Positions 46,300 to 55,559 of a stretch of DNA of 64,000 bases are shown here, piece by piece; the first letter of the stretch is position 1; every line of letters begins with the position of its first letter. Origin of the DNA: Adhaeribacter pallidiroseus (lineage in GTDB: Bacteria > Bacteroidota > Bacteroidia > Cytophagales > Hymenobacteraceae); contig NZ_QASA01000001.1 of assembly GCF_003340495.1 (NCBI RefSeq), forward strand, positions 1 to 64,000, given 5' to 3'. The notes under the pieces were generated by a model. The model was not told the DNA's origin and searched no databases. It saw only the letters and a program-made list of their open reading frames with translations. A program made the position numbers and the translations under genes.

Positions 46300-47976
46300 T
46301 TAAAATTCATGGAGCCGTTGCGGGATATTCCAGCGGAAGGCCACCGTAGTATAAGCAGAATTATAAGAGCGAGTAGCCATCTGGCTATCTACTTTCCTTA
46401 AGATTTGCTTTACATCCAGAAACATGTTGTGCCGAAGTTGCCACGACGCGGTTAACTCTACGTGTAATTGGTCGGTGGTGAGGCCTTGCCCTACTTTGTT
46501 GTTGTACTCCTGTGCCCGGTTATTGTAAGAAAGCAGCACGTTGTTGCCGTAATTAAGGGTATCGGTATCCGCGCCGTAATGCGTGTAAAAAGCTTTGGCG
46601 GTTAAGTTTAAACGGCCTAGGGGCTGGTAACGCAAAATGCCGATCCATTCGTACAAGTTGGCGCCCATGGGGTGGGCGAGGGGTTGTTGGTAGTGCTGGT
46701 AATTGGTAAATTTATTTTCGTGCTGGTAGGTGTAAGGACGGATAAAATTAAACTCTACCTGCGCATCGAGGTTATTAATTTTGGCCACATCAATGTATTT
46801 AGCCCCCAGCTGAAAGGCTTGTTTGTTGCCCCACCAACCATTGCGCGCGCGCACGTTCGGTAACGAAAATTCGTCGAGCATTAATTGTCCGTAAACCTGC
46901 GCGGTTTTAAAAACATTGGCTTTAAAGTCTAAGCCGAGTAAGGCGTTATCGTTGCTGCCCAGCATTAACTCCACGCTGCGGTAAAAAATAATGGGGTTGA
47001 GGTATTCTAATTCAAAATGGCCTTTGTCGCGGGCGTAAATGACCGATTCAAAAACGCCCACGTTTACATTGGGCGTAATATTTACACCCAAATGGTGGTA
47101 AGCAAAATACTTTTTTGGCAGCAACTGATCGCGGAACTCATAATCGGCATTCATTTCGGTAAACAGGTTGGTGTACTGCAGCTTCCAGACGTTTACATTA
47201 AATTTTAAAAAAAAGTAAGCCGGCGCGTAATCCGAGAGCACTAAAGAGCGATACCCGTTACCAATAAAATTTCGATCGTGGCCCAATTGCAAACTAAGGT
47301 GTTTAGAGGCGGCGTAATTGATATAACCGCGCGCTGTCGTAAAATCGTAGCCGGCCGCTGGGTCGTAACCAACGGTCCGGAAGGGTTTAAAATAACCTTC
47401 GTGGGGCAAAATAGTATCGCGCACAATGCGGTCGTTCACGTAATCCGGAAAGCGGGCCTGGTTTTCGGCAATAAAGGTGTAAAAGCCTAATTTCTCATCC
47501 AGTTGTCCTTCTACCTGAATGCCCCGGGTATTTACGTAACGCATGCCGTCTACGCGGGTATCGCGGCCGGCCTCAAAATGAACAACGGGATTAACGCGCA
47601 ACGTAAAATCCGGAACATCCACGGAATAAAAGTCGGCGGGTTGCCGGAAAAAGTATTTCAGAAATGGTTTGTTGTAATTGGTCTGGTTCACCCGGTTGGT
47701 GTAATTCCAGTTATCGTTTAATAAATAAGTAGCGTTAAACTGATCGGCGCGCGACAATGAATCATTCTCCCGGATTACTTCCTGGGCCAGTTCGGCTACT
47801 TCCTTCCGGAAATAAGGTTTAATGCCGGTATGCAAGTTGGGAGCCTTGTCGGGGAATTTAATCAGAAAACGATCTATTCTGTGATACGTATCGGGGTCGA
47901 GTGGCACGTAAGTGCTTTGCGCCAACGCGGTAAAAAAGAAAAAATTTAAAAAAACTGCCGTAAATAATATTCTCAT
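46300..47976 (-). CDS. Capsule assembly Wzi / gliding RemB-like outer-membrane protein
   Basis: A 558-residue exported beta-barrel protein with signal peptide about 1-19 (TALAQ). The conserved region includes LSLQLGHDRNFIGNGYRSLVLSD (split over about 232-255), YFFLKFNVNVWKLQYTNLF and FFYHHLGVNI-like segments, typical of Wzi-type proteins annotated in Bacteroidota as RemB. Wzi anchors capsule, and RemB supports gliding. An exact 13-mer motif (47941-47953) forms the Phe-rich core of the signal peptide. Confidence 0.85.
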   Translation of the reverse strand: MRILFTAVFLNFFFFTALAQSTYVPLDPDTYHRIDRFLIKFPDKAPNLHTGIKPYFRKEVAELAQEVIRENDSLSRADQFNATYLLNDNWNYTNRVNQTNYNKPFLKYFFRQPADFYSVDVPDFTLRVNPVVHFEAGRDTRVDGMRYVNTRGIQVEGQLDEKLGFYTFIAENQARFPDYVNDRIVRDTILPHEGYFKPFRTVGYDPAAGYDFTTARGYINYAASKHLSLQLGHDRNFIGNGYRSLVLSDYAPAYFFLKFNVNVWKLQYTNLFTEMNADYEFRDQLLPKKYFAYHHLGVNITPNVNVGVFESVIYARDKGHFELEYLNPIIFYRSVELMLGSNDNALLGLDFKANVFKTAQVYGQLMLDEFSLPNVRARNGWWGNKQAFQLGAKYIDVAKINNLDAQVEFNFIRPYTYQHENKFTNYQHYQQPLAHPMGANLYEWIGILRYQPLGRLNLTAKAFYTHYGADTDTLNYGNNVLLSYNNRAQEYNNKVGQGLTTDQLHVELTASWQLRHNMFLDVKQILRKVDSQMATRSYNSAYTTVAFRWNIPQRLHEF

Positions 47977-48264
47977 AGAGGCGGTATGCTAAGTAAATAT
48001 TTAAATAACCCGGTTTCGTATAAAGCTGGTTACTAATGTTAAGTGTAACTACGTATTGGACCAAAACAGACTATGCCGTTTTTTTGCTAATAGAAAATAA
48101 TAGTTACCAAACGTATAACTAAAATTTGCATATACTATTAAAAGCTCTACTGGGTTAAAGTCCTCTGGTAAGTAAGTGGTAGCCGCCATAAAGCTAATAA
48201 CTTGCGGTCGGATAAATATAATTTTTGACGAATACGCTACAAAGTGCCTATAATTTTAATTTTT

Positions 48265-48921
48265 ATGATAAGATCTAACCTGGTTCATATTCTTACCGAA
48301 GAGCCGTCCATCGCCAGTCAGTTTATTTCTGAATTGCGTAACGTGGAAGTGCAGCGCGACAGTATGCGTTTCCGGCGTAACCTGGAACGCTTAGGGGAGG
48401 TGCTGGCCTACAAAATATCTACCCAATTAACGTATGCCCCGCAGCAAATTCAAACGCCTTTGGCTAGCTGCGAGCAACAACAACTCACGGATTACCCGGT
48501 CTTGGCTACTGTACTTCGAGCGGGTTTGCCTTTTCACCAGGGATTTTTAAATTATTTCGATCAGTCGCCGAGCGCGTTTGTAGCGGCTTACCGCTTAGAG
48601 GCTACTTCCGAGATAACGGTAAACGTGGATTACTTGGCGGGCCCTTCACTCGAAGAGCGAGTTTTATTGCTGGTAGATCCGATGTTGGCGACGGGCACTT
48701 CGCTGGCGCTCACGTATAAGGCTATGTTGCGGTTTGGCACCCCGCGTGAAGTGCATATTGCCGCCGCCATTGCCAGCCCCGAAGGCGTCAAGCATATTCA
48801 GGAGCAGTTACCCGAAGCTATCCTATGGCTAGGCGCCCTGGATGATCACTTAAACGAACGGGCTTACATTGTGCCGGGTCTAGGCGATGCTGGCGATTTA
48901 GCATTTGGGTCAAAGATCTGA
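48265..48921 (+). CDS. upp: Uracil phosphoribosyltransferase
   Basis: This 218-residue enzyme salvages uracil with PRPP to UMP. The PRPP-binding loop is LLVDPMLATGTSL (about 137-149). The C-terminal uracil-binding segment is YIVPGLGDAGDLAFGS. The start is the ATG at 48265. A GTG at 48244 would add a hydrophobic stretch not seen in the family. It stands alone, and its upstream 288 bases hold no recognised element. Confidence 0.95.
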   Translation: MIRSNLVHILTEEPSIASQFISELRNVEVQRDSMRFRRNLERLGEVLAYKISTQLTYAPQQIQTPLASCEQQQLTDYPVLATVLRAGLPFHQGFLNYFDQSPSAFVAAYRLEATSEITVNVDYLAGPSLEERVLLLVDPMLATGTSLALTYKAMLRFGTPREVHIAAAIASPEGVKHIQEQLPEAILWLGALDDHLNERAYIVPGLGDAGDLAFGSKI

Positions 48922-49044
48922 AAATAGAAATATTTTTATCTTTTAAAAACTCTGGTACTTTTCTTGTAAATAGATCTATACCGCAATTTTTACACGTATC
49001 TAATACGTTATATAAAAAGTAACCTCTAATTTAAGAATAAAGCA

Positions 49045-49512
49045 GTGCATACTTTGGCAGCCGAAATATTAAAATACCTATCTGTTTACCTGCTTAGCAT
49101 GGTGAAATTTTTTGGCGGACCATTAGCCGGTATCTCCATGGGCTTGTCGTTCTGGATGACTTTATTACTAAGTGTTACCGGTATGATGACCAGTGTTTTT
49201 ATTTTCTCCCAAGTCGGCATGTTAATTTCTAAATGGTATGTGCAACGGCATCGCGCCCAGAACAAACCCATTTTTAGTAAAAAAAGCCGGAAAATTGTAA
49301 AGATCTGGCAGCGCTTCGGGATTAAAGGCATTGCTTTCTTAACGCCGGTTTTATTTAGCCCGGTAATTGGTACTATCATGGCTACCGTATTAGGTGCCAG
49401 CCAACGGCACATCTTATTGCATATGTTGTGGAGTGCTGTTTTCTGGGGCGTTACTTTTACACTAGCCTTGCACGAATTACGCCACCTCGATTTGGCAATT
49501 TTTCATAAGTAG
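49045..49512 (+). CDS. Small multi-TM protein, possible small multidrug export family
   Basis: A 155-residue membrane protein with three or four helices. A helix pair is interrupted by a basic loop (WYVQRHRAQNKPIFSKKSRK). A re-entrant-like motif GIKGIAFLTPVLFSPVIGTI follows, similar in style to the small multidrug export (DUF2062/DedA-like) proteins. GTG at 49045 is the likely start, giving an N-terminal amphipathic helix. ATG at 49099 is an alternative. The transport role is unproven. Confidence 0.7.
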   Translation: MHTLAAEILKYLSVYLLSMVKFFGGPLAGISMGLSFWMTLLLSVTGMMTSVFIFSQVGMLISKWYVQRHRAQNKPIFSKKSRKIVKIWQRFGIKGIAFLTPVLFSPVIGTIMATVLGASQRHILLHMLWSAVFWGVTFTLALHELRHLDLAIFHK

Positions 49513-50549
49513 TATTTGGTGGTCATAATAACCGACCTGTTTTAAAAACTAGATTGAAATCTTGTTACCAGGATTTCAATCTACCATCAAAACTTAATTT
49601 TCCTGTTTTCAATTGAAAGGCTTCTTCCAAATAAACGAAGAAGCTTTCTTATTTTTAAGTGTTTTATAACAGCAGGTACAGAAACAAGCCAATAATTTTA
49701 AGAAGAAACAAATTAAATTTTGTTTAAAGCGCTAATCTTAACTATTATGTGCTTACCTCTTTTAATAAATTTGTGTTAAATAGCATCTTAGATAGCACTT
49801 GCGCACCGATTACTCCTTACGTTCGTCTTGTAACAAGCATGTAAAAAATTCTTAATTATTCAGGATATTAGGCAACTATACAGATAGTCTGAACACTATA
49901 GCTACTTAGGAATAATTTAAAAAAACCTGCCTTCTATCCCGTGTTTCATAGATGGTACAAACGAATGAAACTGCAGCTATGTACTTACTGGAAATCAAGA
50001 TTTCCGCGAAGAATAAGCCAGCAAAGAAGGAGATTATAATAAAACAAAGAATAGCCTTTCTTCCCTGATACCATTAAAAAAACTGCGGTACTTAAATCTA
50101 ATTAGGAAGTGATAAAAAAGAATAAGCAAGTCCTGGGTTTGCCTATTGTTTATTATTTGTTGTTAATTTTAATTAATACTAAACTAATAATTTAACTAAT
50201 CTGCTTGAAATATTTTATTATAGTTATTATTATAATTAAAAAATGGCATAGTAATACCATAGTTTTTTGCGTATTTGTAATTACTTGTTATTTTAATAAA
50301 TTTAATACAATTCTGTTTTTATTAGTTATGGATTATAAAAAATTTAAAATTGTTAAAATTTTATTAAATTAAGGTACTGCTTAGCAAGCTTACTTAACTT
50401 AAAACTATAAGCGGTTTTTAATGGTAAGTTCTGATTTAGAAAACAAATTGATAAAAAAGTATTACTTCTAAGCTTATAATTGGGGTTACCTTGTGGATTG
50501 ATTTTAGAGTTGTTCGTTAATATTACTATCACCCAAATTAACAGTGCCC
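49513..50549. other. 1-kb AT-rich leader upstream of SusC
   Basis: It holds a hairpin (49551-49561 with 49572-49582), a terminator-like stem GAAAGGCTTCTTC (49615-49627) with 49637-49648 followed by TTATTTTT, and a near-copy of the 13-mer at 49913. From 50150 to 50450 it is extremely AT-rich, with no ORF. It is long enough for regulatory sites of the SusC operon, but I could not fix a promoter. Confidence 0.55.
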
Positions 50550-50596
50550 ATGAAAAAAATACTCATTCTTGGCAACGTAAAAGTTGCGTTTTACTA
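50550..50596 (+). other. Out-of-frame natural start of SusC at an A7 tract
   Basis: ATG 50550-50552 is followed by seven As (50553-50559). As written it opens a short frame ending in TAA. With eight As it would read MKKNTHSWQRKSCVLLMLLA, a normal signal peptide in frame with SusC. The tract is therefore a one-base frameshift, either real, phase-variable, or an assembly error. Confidence 0.65.
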
Positions 50597-53500
50597 ATGC
50601 TGCTTGCTTTTAGCGGAGCCATAGACTCCAAGGCAGCAGTAGCTTACCACAAGGCAGTTATAAGAACCGTTGACTGGACGCTTACCGGCAAAGTAGTATC
50701 AGCTAGTGGCGAAGCTTTACCGGGTGTAACTATCTTAGTTAAAGGCACTACCAATGGAACCACTTCTGATTTAAACGGGGCATTTTCGATTAGTGTTCCC
50801 GAGTCAGCAGGTACGTTAGTGGTTTCTTACGTTGGTTATACCACCAAAGAACAAGCTTATTCTGGCCCCGGAGCCATTAATATTACTCTAGCGGACGATA
50901 CGAAGGCCCTGCAGGAAGTAGTAGTAGTAGGTTATGGTACCCAAAAGCGGGAAGATGTAACCGGTGCTATTAGCTCAGTAAGTGCTGCTCAAATTGAAAA
51001 AACACCTGTAACTACCCTGGACCAAGCTCTACAAGGCCGGTCAGCTGGAGTTCAGGTAACCAACAACGATGCTTCACCCGGAGCCGGTATTCAGGTGCAG
51101 ATCAGAGGTATTGGTAGCTTTGGTAATAACGAGCCTTTGTATGTAGTAGATGGCTATCCTATCTCTGGTGGTGTAAATACCTTAAATCCAGCTGATATTG
51201 CTTCTATGGATATTTTGAAAGATGCCTCAGCAACCGCTATTTACGGTAACCGCGCCGCTAATGGAGTAGTAATTATAACTACTAAAAGAGGAAAAGCCGG
51301 CGAGTTGCAAATTTCTCTGGATGCACTTACTTCTTTCCAGACAGAGCCTAATATGTACAAGCTGTTAAATGCGGAGCAATTTGCTACCTTGGCGAACGAA
51401 AGATCAGTACCGGATGAATTTGCCCCCGTACCAGAATGGAGCAATCCATCAGCTTTACGCAACATTGATTGGCAAGAAGAATTATACCGGACTGGTTTGC
51501 GGCAAAACTATAACGTAGCCGTTCGTGGCGGCGGTGAAAAAGTGCAGTCAGCCTTTTCTTTAGGCCTGGTAGATCAAAAAGGTATTATTCTGGGCTCTAA
51601 TTACCGTCGGTATAATGCCAGCGTAAATGTAGATTATAACGCTACCAAATGGTTAAAAGCATCTACCAGTATTAAATATAGCCGGAGTGATAGCAAAATA
51701 GCTTTAGGTACCGGCGGTCAAAACTCGGGATTAGGGGTAGGTACTTTTACCAAGTTAATTCCTACCATGACCGGAAACCCATTAACCGATCAGGTAAAAG
51801 ATGAAAATGGGGAATATGGTTATTATACTAAAAATAATACGGCAGTAAGTTATCTGGATAATCCTCTTGCTGTTATTGAAACGCAGGATCAAAAAAATCA
51901 AAACAACTATTTGTTAGCTTCCGCTTACCTGGAAGCTACCCTGGCCAAAGGTCTTCGATTAAAGACTAACCTGGGGGTGAATATAAGCGATTTCTCTGGT
52001 TATTATTTTACGCCTTCCAATAACCGTTTGCAAGCACCGGTATTATCTAACTATTCACAAAGCGCCACAAACACCTCAGAATATTTGTGGGAAAATACCT
52101 TGGCCTACACCAGAACCTTTGGGGTACATACCATTGATTTTGTGGGTGGTTTTTCTTTCCAGGATAATACTATTCGCCAGATTGGAGCTGGTGGAAATGG
52201 CCAGATTAGTGACGTTTTACGGAATTTAACTAACGTACAAACCATTACTAATATTTATGGCGACCAGTATTCTACTTCTTTGGCTTCGCAGTTTGGCCGG
52301 GTAAGTTATAACTTACTGGACCGCTATTTATTAACTGCCACCGTAAGACGTGATGGTTCTTCGAGGTTTGCACAAAACAATCAATACGGGGTATTTCCTT
52401 CCGTATCCGTTGCTTGGAGAGTTAAAAATGAAGCTTTCTTAGCAAATGTAAATGCGTTGAGTGATTTGAAAATAAGAGCCAGTTACGGACAAGTGGGTAA
52501 TCAGGCCAGTATAGATCCTTTTAAATACTTAGCGCAATACTCGACTGGTGGGAGTCAATTGTCTATTAATAATAATGGTTATCCATTTAATAAGAAGTAC
52601 CAGGAAGGATTAGTACTGCAAGGTTTACCGAATCCAGGACTGAAGTGGGAAACCTCGGTGCAAACCGATATAGGTTTAGATGCTTATTTTTTAAATAATA
52701 AAATAAGCTTAACTGCTGACTATTACCGTAAAGAATCCCGTGATTTCTTACTAAATATCAATGTGCCTGCACAAACAGGTTTTTCTACCGCTACCCGTAA
52801 CGTAGGCAGTATCCGAAACAGTGGTATTGAATTAGGAATTGAATATCGGGAAGCAGAAAAGCCCTTTAAATACGGTATTGCTGCTAACATAACTACTGTT
52901 AAAAACGAAATTTTAAACTTAGGTGGTTTAAGTGCCATTGGTAATATTGGAGGCTTAGGATTTCCTAACGTGGGTGGTAATACCTGGGTAGAATTCAGCC
53001 GTTCCGAAGTGGGTGGCGAAATAGGTGCGTTTTATGGCTATCAGAATGCCGGTATTTTCCAAACCCAAGCCGAAATTGATGCTTTAAACGCTCGAGCATC
53101 TGAAATAAATGGGGCCAATACTCCTTATCAGGCTACTACTACGGTGCCCGGCGACCGTAAGTTTGTCGATCAAATTACAGTGGATTCAGACGGAGATGGT
53201 GTTCCGGATGCAAGAGATGGTAAAATTACGGCGAATGATCGGGTAGTATTGGGGAGTCCCATTCCTGACTTCTTTGGAGGGCTTAACCTGGATGCTTCGT
53301 TCAAGAACTTCGATTTTAACATGTTCTGGTACGCTTCGGTAGGGAATGAGATTTTTAATTACACCAGCCGCGTTTTACAAAATTTTGGCGCTACCCAAGG
53401 CGGCATTGGTTTGCAAAATATCGGTGAAGAATATTATTTAAACCGCTGGACAGCTACAAACCCATCCAATACCTATCCCAGAGTTACCCGTCCGGATTTG

Positions 53501-53803
53501 AACGGTAATACGCGCCCATCTGATGCTTATATTGAAGACGGTAGTTACCTACGTTTAAGAAACGTGCAGATTGGTTATACTTTCCCAACAGCCTTAACCC
53601 AGAGAGCTACTATTCAAAAAGTACGCGTATTTGTTAGTGCCCAAAACTTAGTAACGTTTACCAAATACTCTGGCCTGGACCCAGAAATTGGTCAAATTGC
53701 CGATCCGGATACTGGTAGACGAAACGTAACGATGTCCGGTGTAGACGTTGGAACTTATCCGCTGTCTAGATACTTTGGATTAGGTTTAAACGTAACATTT
53801 TAA
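50597..53803 (+). CDS. SusC/RagA family TonB-linked outer-membrane protein
   Basis: A SusC-type glycan importer of 1068 residues from the in-frame ATG at 50597. The true N-terminus is probably at 50550 with a frameshift at A7, and an in-frame TTG at 50480 is implausible. The carboxypeptidase-like domain is near residues 27-115 (LTGKVVSASGEALPGVTI). The SusC signature EVVVVGYGTQKREDVTGAI and plug (GNRAANGVVIITTKRGK) follow, then the barrel. It works with the SusD 23 bases downstream to import an oligosaccharide. Confidence 0.95.
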   Translation: MLLAFSGAIDSKAAVAYHKAVIRTVDWTLTGKVVSASGEALPGVTILVKGTTNGTTSDLNGAFSISVPESAGTLVVSYVGYTTKEQAYSGPGAINITLADDTKALQEVVVVGYGTQKREDVTGAISSVSAAQIEKTPVTTLDQALQGRSAGVQVTNNDASPGAGIQVQIRGIGSFGNNEPLYVVDGYPISGGVNTLNPADIASMDILKDASATAIYGNRAANGVVIITTKRGKAGELQISLDALTSFQTEPNMYKLLNAEQFATLANERSVPDEFAPVPEWSNPSALRNIDWQEELYRTGLRQNYNVAVRGGGEKVQSAFSLGLVDQKGIILGSNYRRYNASVNVDYNATKWLKASTSIKYSRSDSKIALGTGGQNSGLGVGTFTKLIPTMTGNPLTDQVKDENGEYGYYTKNNTAVSYLDNPLAVIETQDQKNQNNYLLASAYLEATLAKGLRLKTNLGVNISDFSGYYFTPSNNRLQAPVLSNYSQSATNTSEYLWENTLAYTRTFGVHTIDFVGGFSFQDNTIRQIGAGGNGQISDVLRNLTNVQTITNIYGDQYSTSLASQFGRVSYNLLDRYLLTATVRRDGSSRFAQNNQYGVFPSVSVAWRVKNEAFLANVNALSDLKIRASYGQVGNQASIDPFKYLAQYSTGGSQLSINNNGYPFNKKYQEGLVLQGLPNPGLKWETSVQTDIGLDAYFLNNKISLTADYYRKESRDFLLNINVPAQTGFSTATRNVGSIRNSGIELGIEYREAEKPFKYGIAANITTVKNEILNLGGLSAIGNIGGLGFPNVGGNTWVEFSRSEVGGEIGAFYGYQNAGIFQTQAEIDALNARASEINGANTPYQATTTVPGDRKFVDQITVDSDGDGVPDARDGKITANDRVVLGSPIPDFFGGLNLDASFKNFDFNMFWYASVGNEIFNYTSRVLQNFGATQGGIGLQNIGEEYYLNRWTATNPSNTYPRVTRPDLNGNTRPSDAYIEDGSYLRLRNVQIGYTFPTALTQRATIQKVRVFVSAQNLVTFTKYSGLDPEIGQIADPDTGRRNVTMSGVDVGTYPLSRYFGLGLNVTF

Positions 53804-53826
53804 TTAAAGAATAAATTAAGAGTAAC

Positions 53827-55356
53827 ATGAAAATTAATAAAAGTATATACTTACTTACTTTGGGGGTAGCAACGATGCTGCCCTTGAGTTGTAAGGATTT
53901 TTTAAACGAAACCGATACTCGGGCTATTACAGACGAGTCTCTGTTTAAAAAACCGGAAGATGGTATTCGTTTAGTAAATGCTATTTACGATACTTTCCAC
54001 GATGGTGATTTTATGAATAAATCATTGTGGTATGGAGCTAACTTCTTATCGCAGGACTTTCATAATTACGGGGCTGATGTATTTTTCGAAACCTACGAAG
54101 TGCCCGCTAACTTTGATCCCCTGAACATTCTTTGGCGCCGCTCTTACCAGGGTATTGCCCGAGCCAACTCGGCTATTCCGATTATCGCTAAAATGAAAGA
54201 AGAGGGCGTTATTACCGAGGCACTAGCTAACCGGCTCACCGGGGAAGCTTATTTCTTGAGAGGTGTTTTTTATTACTACTTAGCCTCTAGCTTTGGCGGC
54301 GTACCTCTGGAATTACAAACAGTAACTGACGATGGTCGACACCCGCGTAATACCCAGGACGAAGTATTTGCTTCGGTAATTACCGATATGCAAACTGCAG
54401 CCAACTTATTGCCCTGGAAAGAAGAATTAACCGCCGACGACTTAGGCCGCGCTACGAAAGGTGCCGCGATTGCTTACATGGGTTCTGCCCAGATGTGGAT
54501 TAAAAAGTACGCCGAAGCGGTAGCTACTTTTAATCAGCTGGAAGGCCGTTATCAGTTAATGCAAAACTTCGTGGATATTCACGAATATAGCAAGCAAAAT
54601 AACCAGGAATCTGTCTTTGAGGTGCAGTATTTAGAAGGAGCGGATCAATCGTGGGGCCATGCTAACGAAACTATTTGGTTTTCTTCTTTCCACATGCCCG
54701 AAGAAGTTTCTAACTTTGGCTACTCGTACGCTGATCCGAAATTGTACGCTTCTTTTGAGGAAGGTGATAAACGTAAGCTCCCAACTGTTATTGGACCCGG
54801 CGATACGCACCCCAGTCCAGCTATTAAAATTTCAGAATATCCAAAGGTTAAAGAACAATTTGGCGGTATCAACACTTTAGGTACCATCGATAAACCTTGG
54901 AAAGGTACTGATAAGTTGCGTTCGGGCTATTACAGCACCAAAACTTGGCGTGATCCGAACGTTAGAGGTAGCACGGGTAACCCGCAAACTATCTTTGGTG
55001 GCCAAAATGTGATTATGATGCGGTTAGGCGAAGTTTTATTGAGCAAGGCCGAAGCCATGGCAAAAAGCGGCAACGAAGCTGGTGCCCGCGACATCATCAA
55101 CAACGTAATCCGGCAACGGGCTGGTTTAGCACCGGCTCCCGCTGATAAGCCATTTACTGATTTAATCGTGGATGAATATCGTCACGAACTAGCCGGTGAA
55201 ATGTCGTTGTGGTATTTGTTACGCAGAGCCGGCGAGCATATTAATTATGCAAAAACTAGGTTTAACATTACCATCCCGAACGGAAAAGATATATTACCAA
55301 TTCCGCAACAGGCAATTCTGGATAATGCTACTATCAAGCAAAATCCTGGCTACTAA
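53827..55356 (+). CDS. RagB/SusD family glycan-binding lipoprotein
   Basis: A 509-residue surface lipoprotein that caps the SusC channel. The lipid-attachment cysteine is Cys22 (MLPLSCKDFLNE). The TPR-type SusD fold is seen in YFLRGVFYYYLASSFGGVPL (about 142-161) and in the C-terminal NVIRQRAGL and DEYRHELAGEMSLWYLLRRAGE. A perfect terminator follows. It is paired with the SusC upstream. Confidence 0.96.
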   Translation: MKINKSIYLLTLGVATMLPLSCKDFLNETDTRAITDESLFKKPEDGIRLVNAIYDTFHDGDFMNKSLWYGANFLSQDFHNYGADVFFETYEVPANFDPLNILWRRSYQGIARANSAIPIIAKMKEEGVITEALANRLTGEAYFLRGVFYYYLASSFGGVPLELQTVTDDGRHPRNTQDEVFASVITDMQTAANLLPWKEELTADDLGRATKGAAIAYMGSAQMWIKKYAEAVATFNQLEGRYQLMQNFVDIHEYSKQNNQESVFEVQYLEGADQSWGHANETIWFSSFHMPEEVSNFGYSYADPKLYASFEEGDKRKLPTVIGPGDTHPSPAIKISEYPKVKEQFGGINTLGTIDKPWKGTDKLRSGYYSTKTWRDPNVRGSTGNPQTIFGGQNVIMMRLGEVLLSKAEAMAKSGNEAGARDIINNVIRQRAGLAPAPADKPFTDLIVDEYRHELAGEMSLWYLLRRAGEHINYAKTRFNITIPNGKDILPIPQQAILDNATIKQNPGY

Positions 55357-55388
55357 ACTTTTAATTTGATTTGTTTTAATAATACTTG

Positions 55389-55424
55389 CAATAAAGGCTT
55401 TGTAGAAATACAAAGCCTTTATTG
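55389..55424 (+). terminator. Terminator after SusD
   Basis: A 15-bp perfect stem CAATAAAGGCTTTGT (55389-55403) with 55410-55424 and a 6-base loop, 33 bases past the stop. Confidence 0.88.
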
Positions 55425-55559
55425 TATAACTGCTATTAACTTTGTCGTTTAATTAGTGGTAGTCAAAGTGTAATAAAGAATTTAGCTGCTAGCTTACATT
55501 CAATTTTATTTTTTTATAAGGTTGGCCAATTTGCCTTTTGCTATAATACTTTTGCCTCA

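Noticed and set aside
50480-50596. TTG start for SusC at 50480
   Set aside because: The predicted N-terminus is not signal-like, and the region looks like leader DNA with a displaced ATG at 50550.
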